A stretch of DNA of 64,000 nt. It comes from Latrodectus hesperus (taxonomy: Eukaryota > Arthropoda > Arachnida > Araneae > Theridiidae). The notes below the pieces were generated by a model. The model saw nothing but the letters and a program-made list of their open reading frames with translations. It searched no databases and was not told the DNA's origin. Below are positions 13,515-24,506 of the stretch, piece by piece; positions within the stretch are counted from its first letter, which is position 1; every line of letters starts with the position of its first letter. Where the stretch lies: NCBI GenBank assembly GCA_037975125.1, contig CM075853.1, positions 30,064,795 through 30,128,794 on the forward strand, written 5' to 3'. The position numbers and the translations under genes were made by a program.

Positions 13515-13793
13515 TAAACTAAACTCTGTGGCACGACAGCCCAAGTGGGCCAAAGCTTACAGTGAACATCTCTGTTTTCCTGACCGAGAGACCATGGGAC
13601 GTGGAGCATATGTTCCGATTGGGTGGTCAGCCTAACGTGAAATCCCTAGTATTTAGTTTCCAAACATGCTTGGTACTCATTTCATCGACCCACTGAAGGA
13701 ATGAAAGCCTGAGTCGACCTTGCCCAGCCCGAAGATCGAACCTCGGGCCTGTGCCTTGGGAGCGTGAAACGCGCCACTAAGCCACCGGGCTTC
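13515..13793 (-). repeat. SINE family D (tRNA-derived), reverse orientation
   Basis: On the minus strand it starts with a tRNA-like head (GGTGGCTTAGTGGC A-box region, then GGTTCGATC B box) and continues into a family-specific body that ends at AAACTAAACTCTGTGG on the + strand. It matches copies at 44174, 55260 and 62106. It is a non-coding Pol III-type element. Confidence 0.88.
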
Positions 13794-14523
13794 AGTGTAA
13801 ATTGTTAAATTGATGTAACTAGCTGAAAATCTAATTAAGATAATGTGTCATAAACTCAAAAATAAAGATTTTAAAATTTGTACTAAGATGTATTGTCTTC
13901 AATGAAACTAAGCAAATACAATAACAATAACCAAGAATTGCTATTATACCTTTTCATTTCCATTTGATTATAAAAAACGAAAAGTCATTTGTAAAAAAAC
14001 GTTGAATGATCTTCATTCTTCAGTTTTCGAAAATATCTGAGTTCAAGGAATGTGAAACTATTTGATAAATTGCTTCCGCAAGCTTACCAAAAAGGTAGTG
14101 GAATACTTGCATCTTTAAATTCTCACGGAACCAAAAACTTGGGTTTCTCAGTAAGTTAATGAAGAAAAATCGATAGTATATGGTAATCATGTCTAATCTG
14201 CATAATTCCTGATGCTGATAAATCATCAACAGTTCATGCTGAAATTAGTTTTATCTATGGCAGATAATCGGGATTAGAGTAGCGTGCAACTAATGTTGAT
14301 TTCTGGAGTGCGATAAGAGAAAAAAGTTTTTTGGAGTTCTGTGTTCAGCTAGGTAAAAAACGACAGATATGTTAATAAAATCATTTATTACGATCATCAA
14401 ACAATGCAGTTTCTATAAATTTTAGAGACCACAGATGACATAAAGGAAATCAAATGTATTTTACATTATAAGATTCTCATCAACTGTATTACCATCTCTC
14501 TTTCAACAATCTACAACAACTTT

Positions 14524-14778
14524 GGCACAGGTGCTGTATAATCCAGGATGCCAAATTCTGAGTCTGGTGATTTTTTTGACAGATTTTCTTATGTATCTGG
14601 CAATTTCATTTTATTACGTCATAGGTATGGAGACCTATAAGAATTATGCAGAAAATTCTATTTTGGTAACCCTAGTATTTACGTCATCGCGCACTTCACG
14701 ATACATCATCTTGGCGACATTTGTTCATCGCTAAAAAAATTCAGAATTTGGAATCCTGGGTTATACGGCACCTGAGCC
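14524..14778. mobile_element. MITE family F, copy 2, with 8-bp target duplication
   Basis: Inverted terminal repeats start GGCACAGGTGCTGTATAATC and end with a near-complement. The element is flanked by an exact 8-bp direct repeat ACAACTTT at 14516-14523 and 14779-14786. Such 8-bp duplications are typical of the hAT superfamily. The internal sequence is nearly identical to 9972-10225 and carries no transposase. The small open frame that crosses it is not a gene. Confidence 0.88.
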
Positions 14779-15261
14779 ACAACTTTTTTTAAGTAATTGT
14801 ATGTTGCTCAGTCACCTAGCAGTGAAGCAGTTAACATTGTCTTTGATGAAATAAAAGTTCAACACGTGTGCTTTCTACTAAATTATTTTTCTTGAATTTG
14901 CATTTCGTGTGTTCCCGGAGGGATTTATTAAACTCTCCCAAAACCAGCCTTGGATATATAAAAGTAAAACAACCATCACTCATTTAGCTAGATAGAATAA
15001 AAAACTTTTTATCTAGGCCTTGATTTCCGACAGTGCAAATGAGTCTCATTTGGGAACAGAACCCCTATCTTCTTAAATTATGTAAATCCAGTCGCGCAAT
15101 TTTTATTTGTACTCTTATAAAAACGATTTTGATTAATCATTTTGTAATATGTAATTTGCATGCGATCTTCGTAAATTGTACTATGCAATAATTTCTAGTC
15201 TAGGTCTCATGAAAGTACCTGCGTTTTAACTCATAAAATTGGTTTTGATACATTTTTTAAA

Positions 15262-15533
15262 ATGGACCGTGGTGGCCTGATTGGTTAGGGTGTCGTTCTC
15301 ATGATCGGAAGGTAATGAGTTCGAATCCCGGCCGACCGAAGATACGTTAAAACTGAGCGTGGTCGCAAAGTCCTCCAAGGGAAATGAAACCTCTGGGGGT
15401 GGCAAGCCAAGTATTGGGGGTCTTCTGCTTGATCCCTCTTCAAAGTTACGAAGACTCTAACCGGCTGCTTCTATCTTACTGGTAGAGCCCAACTTAGGAC
15501 TAGGTACAGGAAGCATGCTGGTGCAATAACAAC
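15262..15533 (+). repeat. SINE family E (tRNA-derived), best copy
   Basis: It has a tRNA-like head (GTGGCCTGATTGGTTAGGGT A-box region; GAGTTCGAATCCCGG B box) and a 200-bp body with AGGGAAATGAAACCTCTGGG and a GGTAGAGCCCAACTTAGGAC tail block. It is flanked by an imperfect direct repeat CATTTTT(T)AAAAT at about 15251-15263 and 15534-15545, a probable target-site duplication. It is non-coding. Confidence 0.88.
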
Positions 15534-15821
15534 ATTTTTAAAATCATAAATGATTCTCAACATTCGCTTTGTCCAAGATCCGTATAAATCAAAATTAGAT
15601 CTGCAACATTTCCAGTCTTATAACAAAACAAATAAATGCTGTAAACTATTTTTAATTTTATTGTAGATCAGTTGCAATGGACAATATTTGTTATGCATGA
15701 AAAATTAGAATAGCATATTTTACTGATAGTGAAAGGCATAACTTCTAGATTATTATAACGATAAATAATACAATAATTAGATTTGAGGAACAATTGTAAA
15801 TTTTATCTCTATTTAAATCAT

Positions 15822-16990
15822 GGGCATTGAAATTGCAACACCACAAAGAAAAGCGATTAAAAAAATATTTATTATACGTAAACAGCATGGCATGAAGACT
15901 AAATGATTAAATTTGTAAGTAATTTGAGGGCTTACAGGGGTACGAAATTACTAGAAACATTTACCACTCCTTGCCGGCTCTTACTTTATTATGCATAGAA
16001 TCAAACTGGGTTTGAATGACAGAAACGAACCACTCATTCCATGCTGCTTCAAGTCTATCTCACACTCCACATCCAACTACAGAAGAAGTTTCAGAGGGGT
16101 GGCAACTCTTTCAGCATTTCAAGGCTAGATGTTTTCAATCGGTGAGAAGTCGGGAGACAATAATGGGGAAGCAGCACAATAGTAAAATATCCTCAGTATC
16201 AATGAAAGTCCGAATAAGATGTGGTATATGTACTTTTTGCATCATCTTATTAAAGGATGCCATTTCTCATGCTTCAAAAATAGGGCCAAATCACTTACAG
16301 TACATTAAAGAAGTCAAAAAATATTAAAGAGATCAGAAATGCGACAATCTGTTTAAATTAATGTTGATTCGAACTAGAGATGTAAGTGTCGTTTATTGAT
16401 GATCATCATCACACAAGGTGTAGGACTCCTATGAAGATACGAAATCCGAAAGAAGGAGGCAAGCATATTCTTCCGAGCTGCAGAGCATCAGAATATTGCA
16501 TGCAGAACAGTAACTGATCGGAAGGGATGACATTGTGTCACCAGAATTATCGTCTGTCTCTATACTGCATTGTCAAGAAGAGTTGAAGTGGTCTTTGTCG
16601 TGTTGGCATTATTACTTTAACTTCTTCATGGGATTGCATGCAGCATATTCAGTCCGTGTTGAGCTAAACATCGTCACATAGTACGAATTAGATATGTTGC
16701 ATACAAGCCCATTTAATGATTGATGGTTCGTGATGTGGTTGTACAGTTGAGCAAGGCCGACCTCACAATGTACCTGTACTTTCAAGCATCAATCATGGGA
16801 GGGCGTTGACATCCTACATGCAGTTCAATATAGCTCTCTGTAACCCTTTGATTCTACATTTTCATAAGACTGTCAGATTTCGAAGAATGTGAATGGCAAC
16901 ATTATGGAATGATAATCCTCATTCTTCATAGGCAGCAATCCTCACTCTTTCGAATTTCGATACTTCCTGATAAGCATTTCTTCCTCTTCT
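15822..16990 (-). pseudogene. Decayed Tc1-family transposon (minus strand)
   Basis: The left boundary reads GGCATTGAAATTGCAACACC, which is like the ends of many Tc1-family elements. The interior, read on the minus strand, keeps pieces of the transposase: a residue run like DSMxxxVRA near 15990, and the region near 16140 whose + strand AATCGGTGAGAAGTCGGGAG mirrors the Tc1 proline-rich SPDLxPIE segment. No open frame spans the catalytic core, so the element is inactive. The right end is uncertain because no matching inverted repeat was found. Confidence 0.6.
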
Positions 16991-16999
16991 TATTTGACG

Positions 17000-19150
17000 T
17001 TTAATACGATAGTCTACGAAAACTCCAACTTTTCAAAGAGATTTCAGTTTGAGAAATTCACTGCAATAATTTTATTTTATGCCGTGCTTCCTATCATTTG
17101 TCTCTATTATGTCATCCCAATTCCCTGCAATGCTAACTGTTTACATATTCCAACCTCATCCATCTTGGATGCGATTTTGACTTTCATTCATTTTCGCTAT
17201 TTCAATTTAAATTATCTAAATGCATATTTCCCAATAAAAATGTTTATTTTGTTATTAAGGTTTTTTTAATAAATCTATTATAAGATTTCACAAATTTAGC
17301 TCCCACCATGTTAATAGATTTGACAAACAGATCCTCACTCAAAAGCTACCATCATACTTTTAATGCATCTAGAGTCTTTTCAAAGATACTTTGATTCACA
17401 ATAAAATATGAATTACTTTGAATATGAATGACGAAAACAAGAATTTTTTTCTTCGTTGATTAAATTACATCAAGTGGGGAAGCACGAATATACTCGTATG
17501 GTATGATATCAGCCTCAAAATAAATATAATGAAAGTATAAAGAAGACTCAAAATAAATAATGAAAGTATACATATAACATGACTAATACTACGAAAGTAG
17601 ATAATATATAATTTTATAAAAGGATAATATAATACAATATGGTAGGGTATACTACGCAGTTAAACAGTCGGTCGACATACACGACATTTTGACATTATTT
17701 TCGATCACAGCCTCTAAAGTAATATAATGTATACGACATTTATTTGAAAGATGTGGTGATAGAAAATAATATCATATATTAGGATGAAGCAAGATAGTAA
17801 TTGGAGCAAAACAATCTAGTACGTATATGACAATATAGACAAACAATATAGTACGCAGTTAATGCAAATGCGATTAGATATTATAAAGAAGCAAGATATC
17901 GATCAGAGAAAAGTAGTTTTATAGAGGGCGATAATAAGATAATATAGAATGTAATGTGAATAATAGCATGAAAAAATATACATTAGATAATGTAAATTTA
18001 TTATTATGAACAAGGAATAGTAAGATAAAATGGAATATGATACAAAAGAAACTCCTCATCGAATATTTGAAAGTAATCTTACACTTGTCAAGCTAAGCCT
18101 AGTTTTTGATCTTCCCATGATATTTGTATCGATAACTGAAGATTGTATGACTAATTTGTTTTTAAATATTTGACTTTGGTGTAATCTTATATATAATTAA
18201 TGATAGAAAAAGAAATATTGATGACAAGCATTCAAAGGGATATCATTTACTATAATAACGAATGCAAATTAGTGTATTGCAATTGTGTGCTTATATCATG
18301 CAAAAGCTGTACTGTATATTATTTGTAAGCGCTTATAATCAATACGATTTCAAAGTTTTGCAAACCATGCACATACTTTTATCAGATATGCTTTTTATTG
18401 CGTCTAAAAGGAACCATGTAGTGTAATGTTGCAAAGTGAACGTTTTCCAAGTTTCGTAGTAGATTTAATATTGGGGAATCCTTCGAATACAATAAAAGTA
18501 CATTTGAGATAATACGGACATTCTTTTAAAAGACAGGTTTACTATACTTAGTATTTTTATAGTTTCATAAAATTTTATAATTTGGAGCCACCTTTCAATA
18601 ATATATTATTGAACCTCGTTGTTCCTTTCCTTTATATAATAAAGAATTGAAACTACAGTAAATTATTCTTGATATAACTTTTTTTTAAAGCTGCATATAT
18701 TTTAAATCATTTGAAAAACCGAAATTTCTGAATATTTTATACTAAATGCTGAAACAGTCACTCGAAAATATTTAGGAATAATCTAAGACAAATGAAGAAA
18801 CAATGAAAGTAATTTTAGAATTTTCATCAAGTAATAAAAACAAAATCAGATAATCTTGACATCTAAACTTACACACCAGACTAGTGGAGAAATCGAATTA
18901 CTTTGCAAAGGCCAAACCTTAGACAACGCTTAATTCTAATTGCATATTGCTCGTTTCCAGAAGACAATATTTTGGTAATGTGGATATATAAAGTTTCTAA
19001 ATTAATATAATTAATTCATTTCATTAAATGTTTTGCAATGATATATTTCCATATGTATTTATATATTTTCAAAACTTTCTCTGCATTAATGAACAAGAAA
19101 AAATACTTAAGTTTATAAGAAGTTTACTACACAAACAGCAAAACATCACT
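17000..19150. other. AT-rich stretch, nothing recognised
   Basis: Very A/T-rich with many near-repeats of ATAATATA and a short imperfect duplication near 17510-17570 (CAAAATAAATA, then ATGAAAGTATA). No coding exon or repeat family of this window was identified. The 91-codon open frame at 16994-17269 is hydrophobic low-complexity and is not supported as a gene. Confidence 0.5.
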
Positions 19151-19760
19151 TTGATCCAAGAACGTTGATTTACCCGTTCTCTCAGTCACCAAACCCTAAT
19201 TGAAATTCTCTACGACGTGCCAACTAACGTGGTATTTAATGGTGTTAGATCCAAATGGAACATTCCGCAAAATCAACTGATATCACGCATCCCTGCGCTT
19301 TTCCATTTCCCCTAAAAGTCCAACATGCCAAGCGGAACAGAAACAATCCGGCTCCCAACCCCAAAGAGTTGTAAAAGACGAATAAAAAATAAAAAAACAT
19401 TACACGGAAACTTATTGACGCGAAACCAAAAGTCATATTACAAGGGAGTCGCAAATGGCAACAGTTAGTTACATTTTGGCGGCTACAACAAACCATAATC
19501 ATTCCGGCAGCAATCCAACCGAAACGAAGAGCATCAACGGCGATGACGTCATTTTAAAAGAGTGTCACTTCGCATTTCTAGGTCATGAAAAGAAAGATGT
19601 GTAAAATATGAGAGGAAAAACGGGGAAATTGGCTGGTGAAAGTTTCCTTTTCATTCCATCCGAATCTCCGAAATATCGGAAAACATCAAAAGAAGGGGGT
19701 GGGATGGATGTTTTTTTTTTTTGTTCTTTATTTTCATGGGAACGGTAGGAGAGTCAACCT
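19150..19760. other. GC-richer non-repeat island with CRE palindrome
   Basis: This is a block of raised G+C with a perfect TGACGTCA at 19544-19551. A minus-strand open frame of 85 codons (19245-19502) is rich in Phe, Cys and Leu and has no recognised domain; I treat it as chance. The segment matches no repeat elsewhere in the window. It is a candidate cis-regulatory element or conserved non-coding segment, by inference only. Confidence 0.35.
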
Positions 19761-20015
19761 GTATTTTCAGGAAGATTGCGTCAAATAAACTGTAAAAACT
19801 TGTTATAGCTCGAAATAGAGAGGGTGCACTTAAATCTTGCGAATCTCAAATAATATTCCAGATTCGAACTATAGAATTATTTCTGTCTTGATTTAAATGT
19901 TTACAATCTTCATCACAAAGTTACCCTTAAAGAAAAAATTTAGAAAACTCTAATGTTTGAGGAAAAAAAAAACAGATTAAATAATTATATTAAAACTAAT
20001 TATAATTATATTAAG

Positions 20016-20306
20016 TTGACCGATGGCTGAGTGGTTAGCGCTCCTGCGCTGAGCGTCCCGGGTTTGAAGTCCCGGTTAGGGTATGGGTGTTACTTTCTCT
20101 TTGTGTTTCTCTGTCCTTTCTTCTGTGATGATGTATGAATATGGCCCACCCTATAAGCGGGTTTGTGGTGGTATGGCGCGGGCAACGCTACTCACCTCCG
20201 TGACTTGGTTCACAGGTGCCTGGTAGATAACGACAAATGAGTAGCAGTTTCTGGCCTTGTTGTGGCATAGGGTTCGTCACCTAAGTGCCCGCCGTTGGAA
20301 AAAAAC
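20016..20306 (+). repeat. SINE family B (tRNA-derived)
   Basis: The tRNA-like head (ATGGCTGAGTGGTTAGCGCT A box; GGGTTTGAAGTCCC B box) is followed by a long body with TATGAATATGGCCCACCCTA, TCACAGGTGCCTGGTAGATA and an A-rich tail. The copy at 23107-23420 on the other strand is the same family. Non-coding. Confidence 0.88.
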
Positions 20307-20735
20307 AATAATATTATAATTATTTAAATCCTTTTAAAACAGGAATAATAATTAAATGATTAATTATTACTTATTTTATAATATAAATTTTTGATAATAT
20401 TTCCGAAAATACTTTCAAATGAAATTTAATATTTTTTCACTATGCATAATATTAACTGAACATAAAATGCTATTCAAATCTTTTTATTGAAGAATATGGC
20501 AATTAGTTTTAGATTATTTTAATATAAACTAATGTCATCGCATTGAATATTATTTCTTTCAACATTTTTTGTGTAAATCTGATTAATTAGTCATCAACAT
20601 CTACACAGCTTGAAAATTTTTGAAGTTAATTTTAAAACGTTCCAGACACACTTATGATAATAAGTAGAAATAAATTTGGAATTCATGTTTTTTTTCAGTA
20701 TTTATTTTTAGCAAAATTAAAATGATTTTTATATG

Positions 20736-20801
20736 TTGTTGTTGCTTTCTTGTGACAGCAAGGTTGGCAATATGGGGTGCGCTGCTCCACTTTTCCAACT
20801 T
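20736..20801 (-). repeat. SINE family C 3'-tail fragment
   Basis: GGGGTGCGCTGCTCCACTTT preceded by GACAGCAAGGTTGGCA is the complement of the tail of family C (AAGTGGAGCAGCGCACCCCA at 47800-47820). The head is absent. It directly abuts the perfect hairpin at 20786-20823. Confidence 0.7.
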
Positions 20802-20823
20802 AACCGTAAGTTGGAAAAGTGGA
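20786..20823. repeat. Perfect 17-bp inverted repeat with 4-base loop
   Basis: TCCACTTTTCCAACTTA (20786-20802) and its exact complement (20807-20823) are separated by ACCG. As RNA it would form a perfect 17-bp hairpin. Its left arm overlaps the end of a SINE C tail, suggesting a fold-back duplication at a SINE breakpoint rather than a selected RNA gene. Confidence 0.9.
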
Positions 20824-21199
20824 CTTTCATAAAATTCACACAAATAAATATTTATTTTTATACTTATTATTTTTAGTTAACATCCACTAGCAAGTAATTA
20901 TTTTTTTTATCTATTCAAGGAATGTATATCATATATAGCAATACATATTATTCACAGATGCATTAGGATGAGGAAGAACTGGGCGGTCAGACAACAAGTA
21001 CACTGCTGGACAATTGCTATGGACGGATCACAAATTGCAATGTAGCATAACATTAAGCGAGACGTGAGGCCTAGTAGGATAAAGTATAGTTGCCACACTG
21101 TTCAGACATTAGAATAAAGAATATTTATTGTTCTGGAAAGTACAAAAGCTGTGAAACATCTGAAAGAAAAAAATGTTCATTTGATGCTGCATATGGAAA

Positions 21200-22260
21200 A
21201 ATGGAACAATGCATCTAAAAGTCAGCAGGCAACATTTCCACACATGTGAGACAACATTTCCACACGTCGTATCATACTTTGCACAACATTATCCAGCAAC
21301 TGTTGAGGCAATTTATCCCATTCCTCTTTGAGTGCAGGGATGAGGGTGTTCTTGTTTGTCGGAGGATAGTTTCGACCAGCAACTTTCCTCCCCAAAGCAT
21401 CCCACACATTTTCAATGGGACTTAGATCTGGAGAACGTGATGGCCATACGAGGCGTTGAATACCCTCGCTATCTAGACAATCCTGAACAGCGAGTATTCG
21501 ATGACATGTTGCGTTGTCGTCCATAAAAACAAATTTATCACCGGCAGCACCATGGAAAAGACGAACATGAGGAAGTGGAACTTCATTAATGTATCGTTGG
21601 CCCGTCGTAGTCCCATTCGCAACCACATGTAGGGGCATGTGGCTATTGATCATGCCCCTACATATGATCCGGCCCACCCCATGACACTACATGTCGGATA
21701 TCGGTCCCTTTCTTGGATATTTTCTGGACGATAAGCAGTACCACTCTCGCGCCAGATCAGTTGGCGTCTACAATCCAATGACAGACTGAACCTACTCTCA
21801 TCTGAGAATAGTACGCATGCCCAGTTCTGTTCAGTCCAATTGCGATGCTCACGACACCATGGCAAACGGGAAGTACGGTGCTGTCTGGTCAATGGGACAC
21901 ACACAACAGGTCTGTCGGCGTATAGTCCTCCTCCCCTCAAACGTCTGGCAAGAGTTTTTCGGGAGATCTGCTTTCCTGAGGCAGCAAGAATCTGATTTGC
22001 TACCTGCTGAGCTGTGATGTGCCTGTTCCTTTTTGCTGATAGGACGATATATCTGTCTTCTGCAGGCGTCGTACTTCTAACACGACCTCCTCCGTGCCGC
22101 CTACTACACATTCCAGTAGTTTTAAATGACTTCCACAGCCGTGAAACAACGCTGTGAGCGATGTCGAACTCCCTGGCAACATCTGTTATTTTTCGCCCTT
22201 CTTCGATCCTTCCAATAATTCGGCCACGCATAAAATCATCTAAGTGATATCCTTCAATCC
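21200..22260 (-). mobile_element. Tc1-family DNA transposon, transposase broken by one frameshift
   Basis: The transposase lies on the minus strand in two open frames. The N-terminal part (22231 down to 21650, 193 codons) has a helix-turn-helix region (DVAREFDIAHSVVSRLW), a second DNA-binding segment with RKTLARRLR, and FSDESRF with the first catalytic Asp. The C-terminal part (21677 down to 21222, 151 codons) has MDDNATCH and SPDLSPIENVW. The second Asp and the Glu are 34 residues apart, i.e. DD34E. One frameshift near 21670, after VMGWAG, separates the frames; otherwise the core is intact, so the copy looks fairly young. Terminal inverted repeats are not clear. CACTGCTGGACAATTGC at 21001 looks like a Tc1 end, but I see no partner to the right. 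Confidence 0.9.
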
Positions 22261-22264
22261 ACAG

Positions 22265-23105
22265 CTTGTTTACATGCTACGTTTTGAAAGAAGAATAAAT
22301 TTAAAAGCAGCTGACGATATTTCTCATTTCAAATAATAAGCTGTTGCCAAAATTTTTCATTTCAAAATATTTATTTTTTAAGATTCTTAATCGAAATCGC
22401 TCTAAAAATGTGTTAATACCCTCTGTAGTTTAGCCATTTGTTTAATTTAATATTTACTCTTTAAACAAGCATGTCAAACAACTATGTGTGTGTGTGTATG
22501 TGAAGAGACACATTTTAAATATAAACTTAAAAAATAGGTAGAAACATTATATAAACAACGAACAACATTAGAATGCACAAAAGAAATATTTTAAGTAAAT
22601 AAAAATGAATTCTCACGCTTGAGAAAGCTCTAACCATTTTAATTCTTTTTTCTCTTCAAAGCATAAAAATAAAATGAATTCATTCAACAATTCTATCCTT
22701 CTTGTTACTTTTCTTCATTGAGGAAGAAGGAAGCTATGCAAATCAATAATAAAATAAACAGCGAAGTAATCGTTGTCTCCTTTACCACAAATAGAATTTA
22801 ATCGTGTGACCTCGAAAGCGGAGATAAATATAATTCGGTTATAATAAAAAGGTATCGGTTAAGCAAATATCGACCAGATAATTAAATGTCAAATAATTGA
22901 GATTCTGTTTTAATACTAAGCAATAAAACGATGATATAGATTATGAACAATGTAATTTGTTTAAAAACAGTCACATACACTGAATATAATTCAAATTAAT
23001 TATTTTTATTTTAAATTATTAATTACTTAAATATTACTTTTATGTTTTAAATATTTAATTATAATAATGTATTACATAAATATACATGCATGCGTGTGTA
23101 TTTAT
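22265..23105. other. AT-rich stretch, nothing recognised
   Basis: This is sequence between a Tc1 element and a SINE. A short GTGTGTGTGT run occurs near 22482. No coding exon or other repeat was identified. Part may be the unrecognised right end of the transposon. Confidence 0.5.
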
Positions 23106-23106
23106 T

Positions 23107-23420
23107 TATTTTTTTCCAATGGCAGGCACAAGAGGGTATGAACAATATGCCACAACAAGGCCAGAAACTGCTACTCATTTGTCGTTACCCAGCGGGCACC
23201 TGTGAACCAAGTGACGGAGGCGAGTAGCGTTACCCGCGTCATACCACCACAAATCCGTTAATAGGGCGGGCCACATTCATACAACAACATAGAAGAATAA
23301 ACAGAGAAACACAGAGAGAACAGAGAAGGAAAGAAACATCCATGCCAGAACCGGGATTCGAACCCAGAACCAACAGCTCAGGAGTCAGGAACGCTAAACA
23401 CTCAGCCAATCGGTCGGCTG
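23107..23420 (-). repeat. SINE family B, reverse orientation
   Basis: On the minus strand it runs from a tRNA-like head (GGCTGAGTGTTTAGCG; GGGTTCGAATCCCGG B box) through the family B body to a poly-A tail that appears as a T run at 23107-23116. It matches 20016-20306. Small open frames over it are artefacts. Confidence 0.88.
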
Positions 23421-23599
23421 TATATTTATTAATGTTATTTAAACTCTTAGCATTTGGGATACTTATTTTTAGCATCTTTTTCAGGAGGAAAGGGCATCAA
23501 TATATCTTTGACACCACTAAGTGGACGGTTTAACAGCCAAGAGATCTTGAAAGGTATTGTAATGTACACAGCGAAATAACCTTTCGAAAGAGCTTTTCG

Positions 23600-23925
23600 T
23601 AGAGAGTGGGCTGTATTCATCTATCGCAAAGGAGGGAACTTGGAAAATTCCCAAGCACCAACCCAATGGAGGTGCAGGCACACATAGCGGTGAAGAGAGC
23701 CCCGGACTGCACCTTTAGGTTAATGAGTTTGGAATACTTGCCCCACACTTGCCTGTTAATTTTGAACCACGGTCAGATGAAGAGGTCACACCTGAGCTGG
23801 CACATTCCTCTCCACATCCACACCACACCAGTGGAAGGACTTTGGACGTCACATATTAACGTGGACACGTCCCCAACCCACAAAGGAGTGGTGTCCTACA
23901 ACTCGGTCACGGTGAGTACATCAAT
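23600..23925. repeat. Repeat family G, longest copy
   Basis: This G+C-rich block includes AATTTTGAACCACGGTCAGA, ACACCTGAGCTGGCACATTC and CACACCACACCAGTGGAAGG. The same ordered motifs occur, diverged, at 13062-13145 and 39843-39925. The class is unknown and no terminal repeats are visible. The 107-codon + frame across it has no recognised domain. Confidence 0.6.
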
Positions 23926-24171
23926 ATAGCTTAAAAAATATCTGCTTGATTTGATTTTAAAGAATGTTATAAAAATTATGAAAAAGGGATGATTGGCGAC
24001 TTTTTTTCTAAAAAGAACGGACAATTGCCTTTTTTATTTTTATCCGGAGAAATTTCTTCTACTCACCCCACCCCTGTCAAATGGGAAAGGAGTTATTGAC
24101 GTTAAAGAAAGAGAGAATTACTCTGTATGTGCTGTCGAATAGTATATTCCGAATAATGGTGCTAGACTACA

Positions 24172-24271
<100 letters not shown>

Positions 24272-24506
24272 TAAACACAGAAGAATATATATTAATACAG
24301 AAGAGTTCCTTTTCAGAGCAAAAGACGACGCTCATTGGATGTTGGGAGAGGAGTGCTACATAGCTGAATTTGTAATTTTGAAATTAAATATTTGCTTGTT
24401 TAAAGTACTTATATTTTAAAATTTAAATATTCAACTTCACTCACTTTATTTATATCTATCTTATTAATATATAATTAACATACTCATTTACTTCTTCTGT
24501 CTTATA

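Noticed and set aside
13515..13793. True tRNA gene
   Set aside because: The A/B-box head is present, but the sequence recurs with the same long body at several places, so it is a SINE; the same applies to families A, B, C and E.
16016..16327. Plus-strand 103-codon frame as a gene
   Set aside because: It lies antisense inside a decayed Tc1 element and shows no independent domain.
19245..19502. Minus-strand 85-codon frame as a small secreted or membrane protein
   Set aside because: Located in a GC-richer island, no recognised motif and no splice-linked extension; probably chance.
21817..22017. Plus-strand 66-codon frame
   Set aside because: Antisense shadow of the Tc1 transposase N-terminal part.
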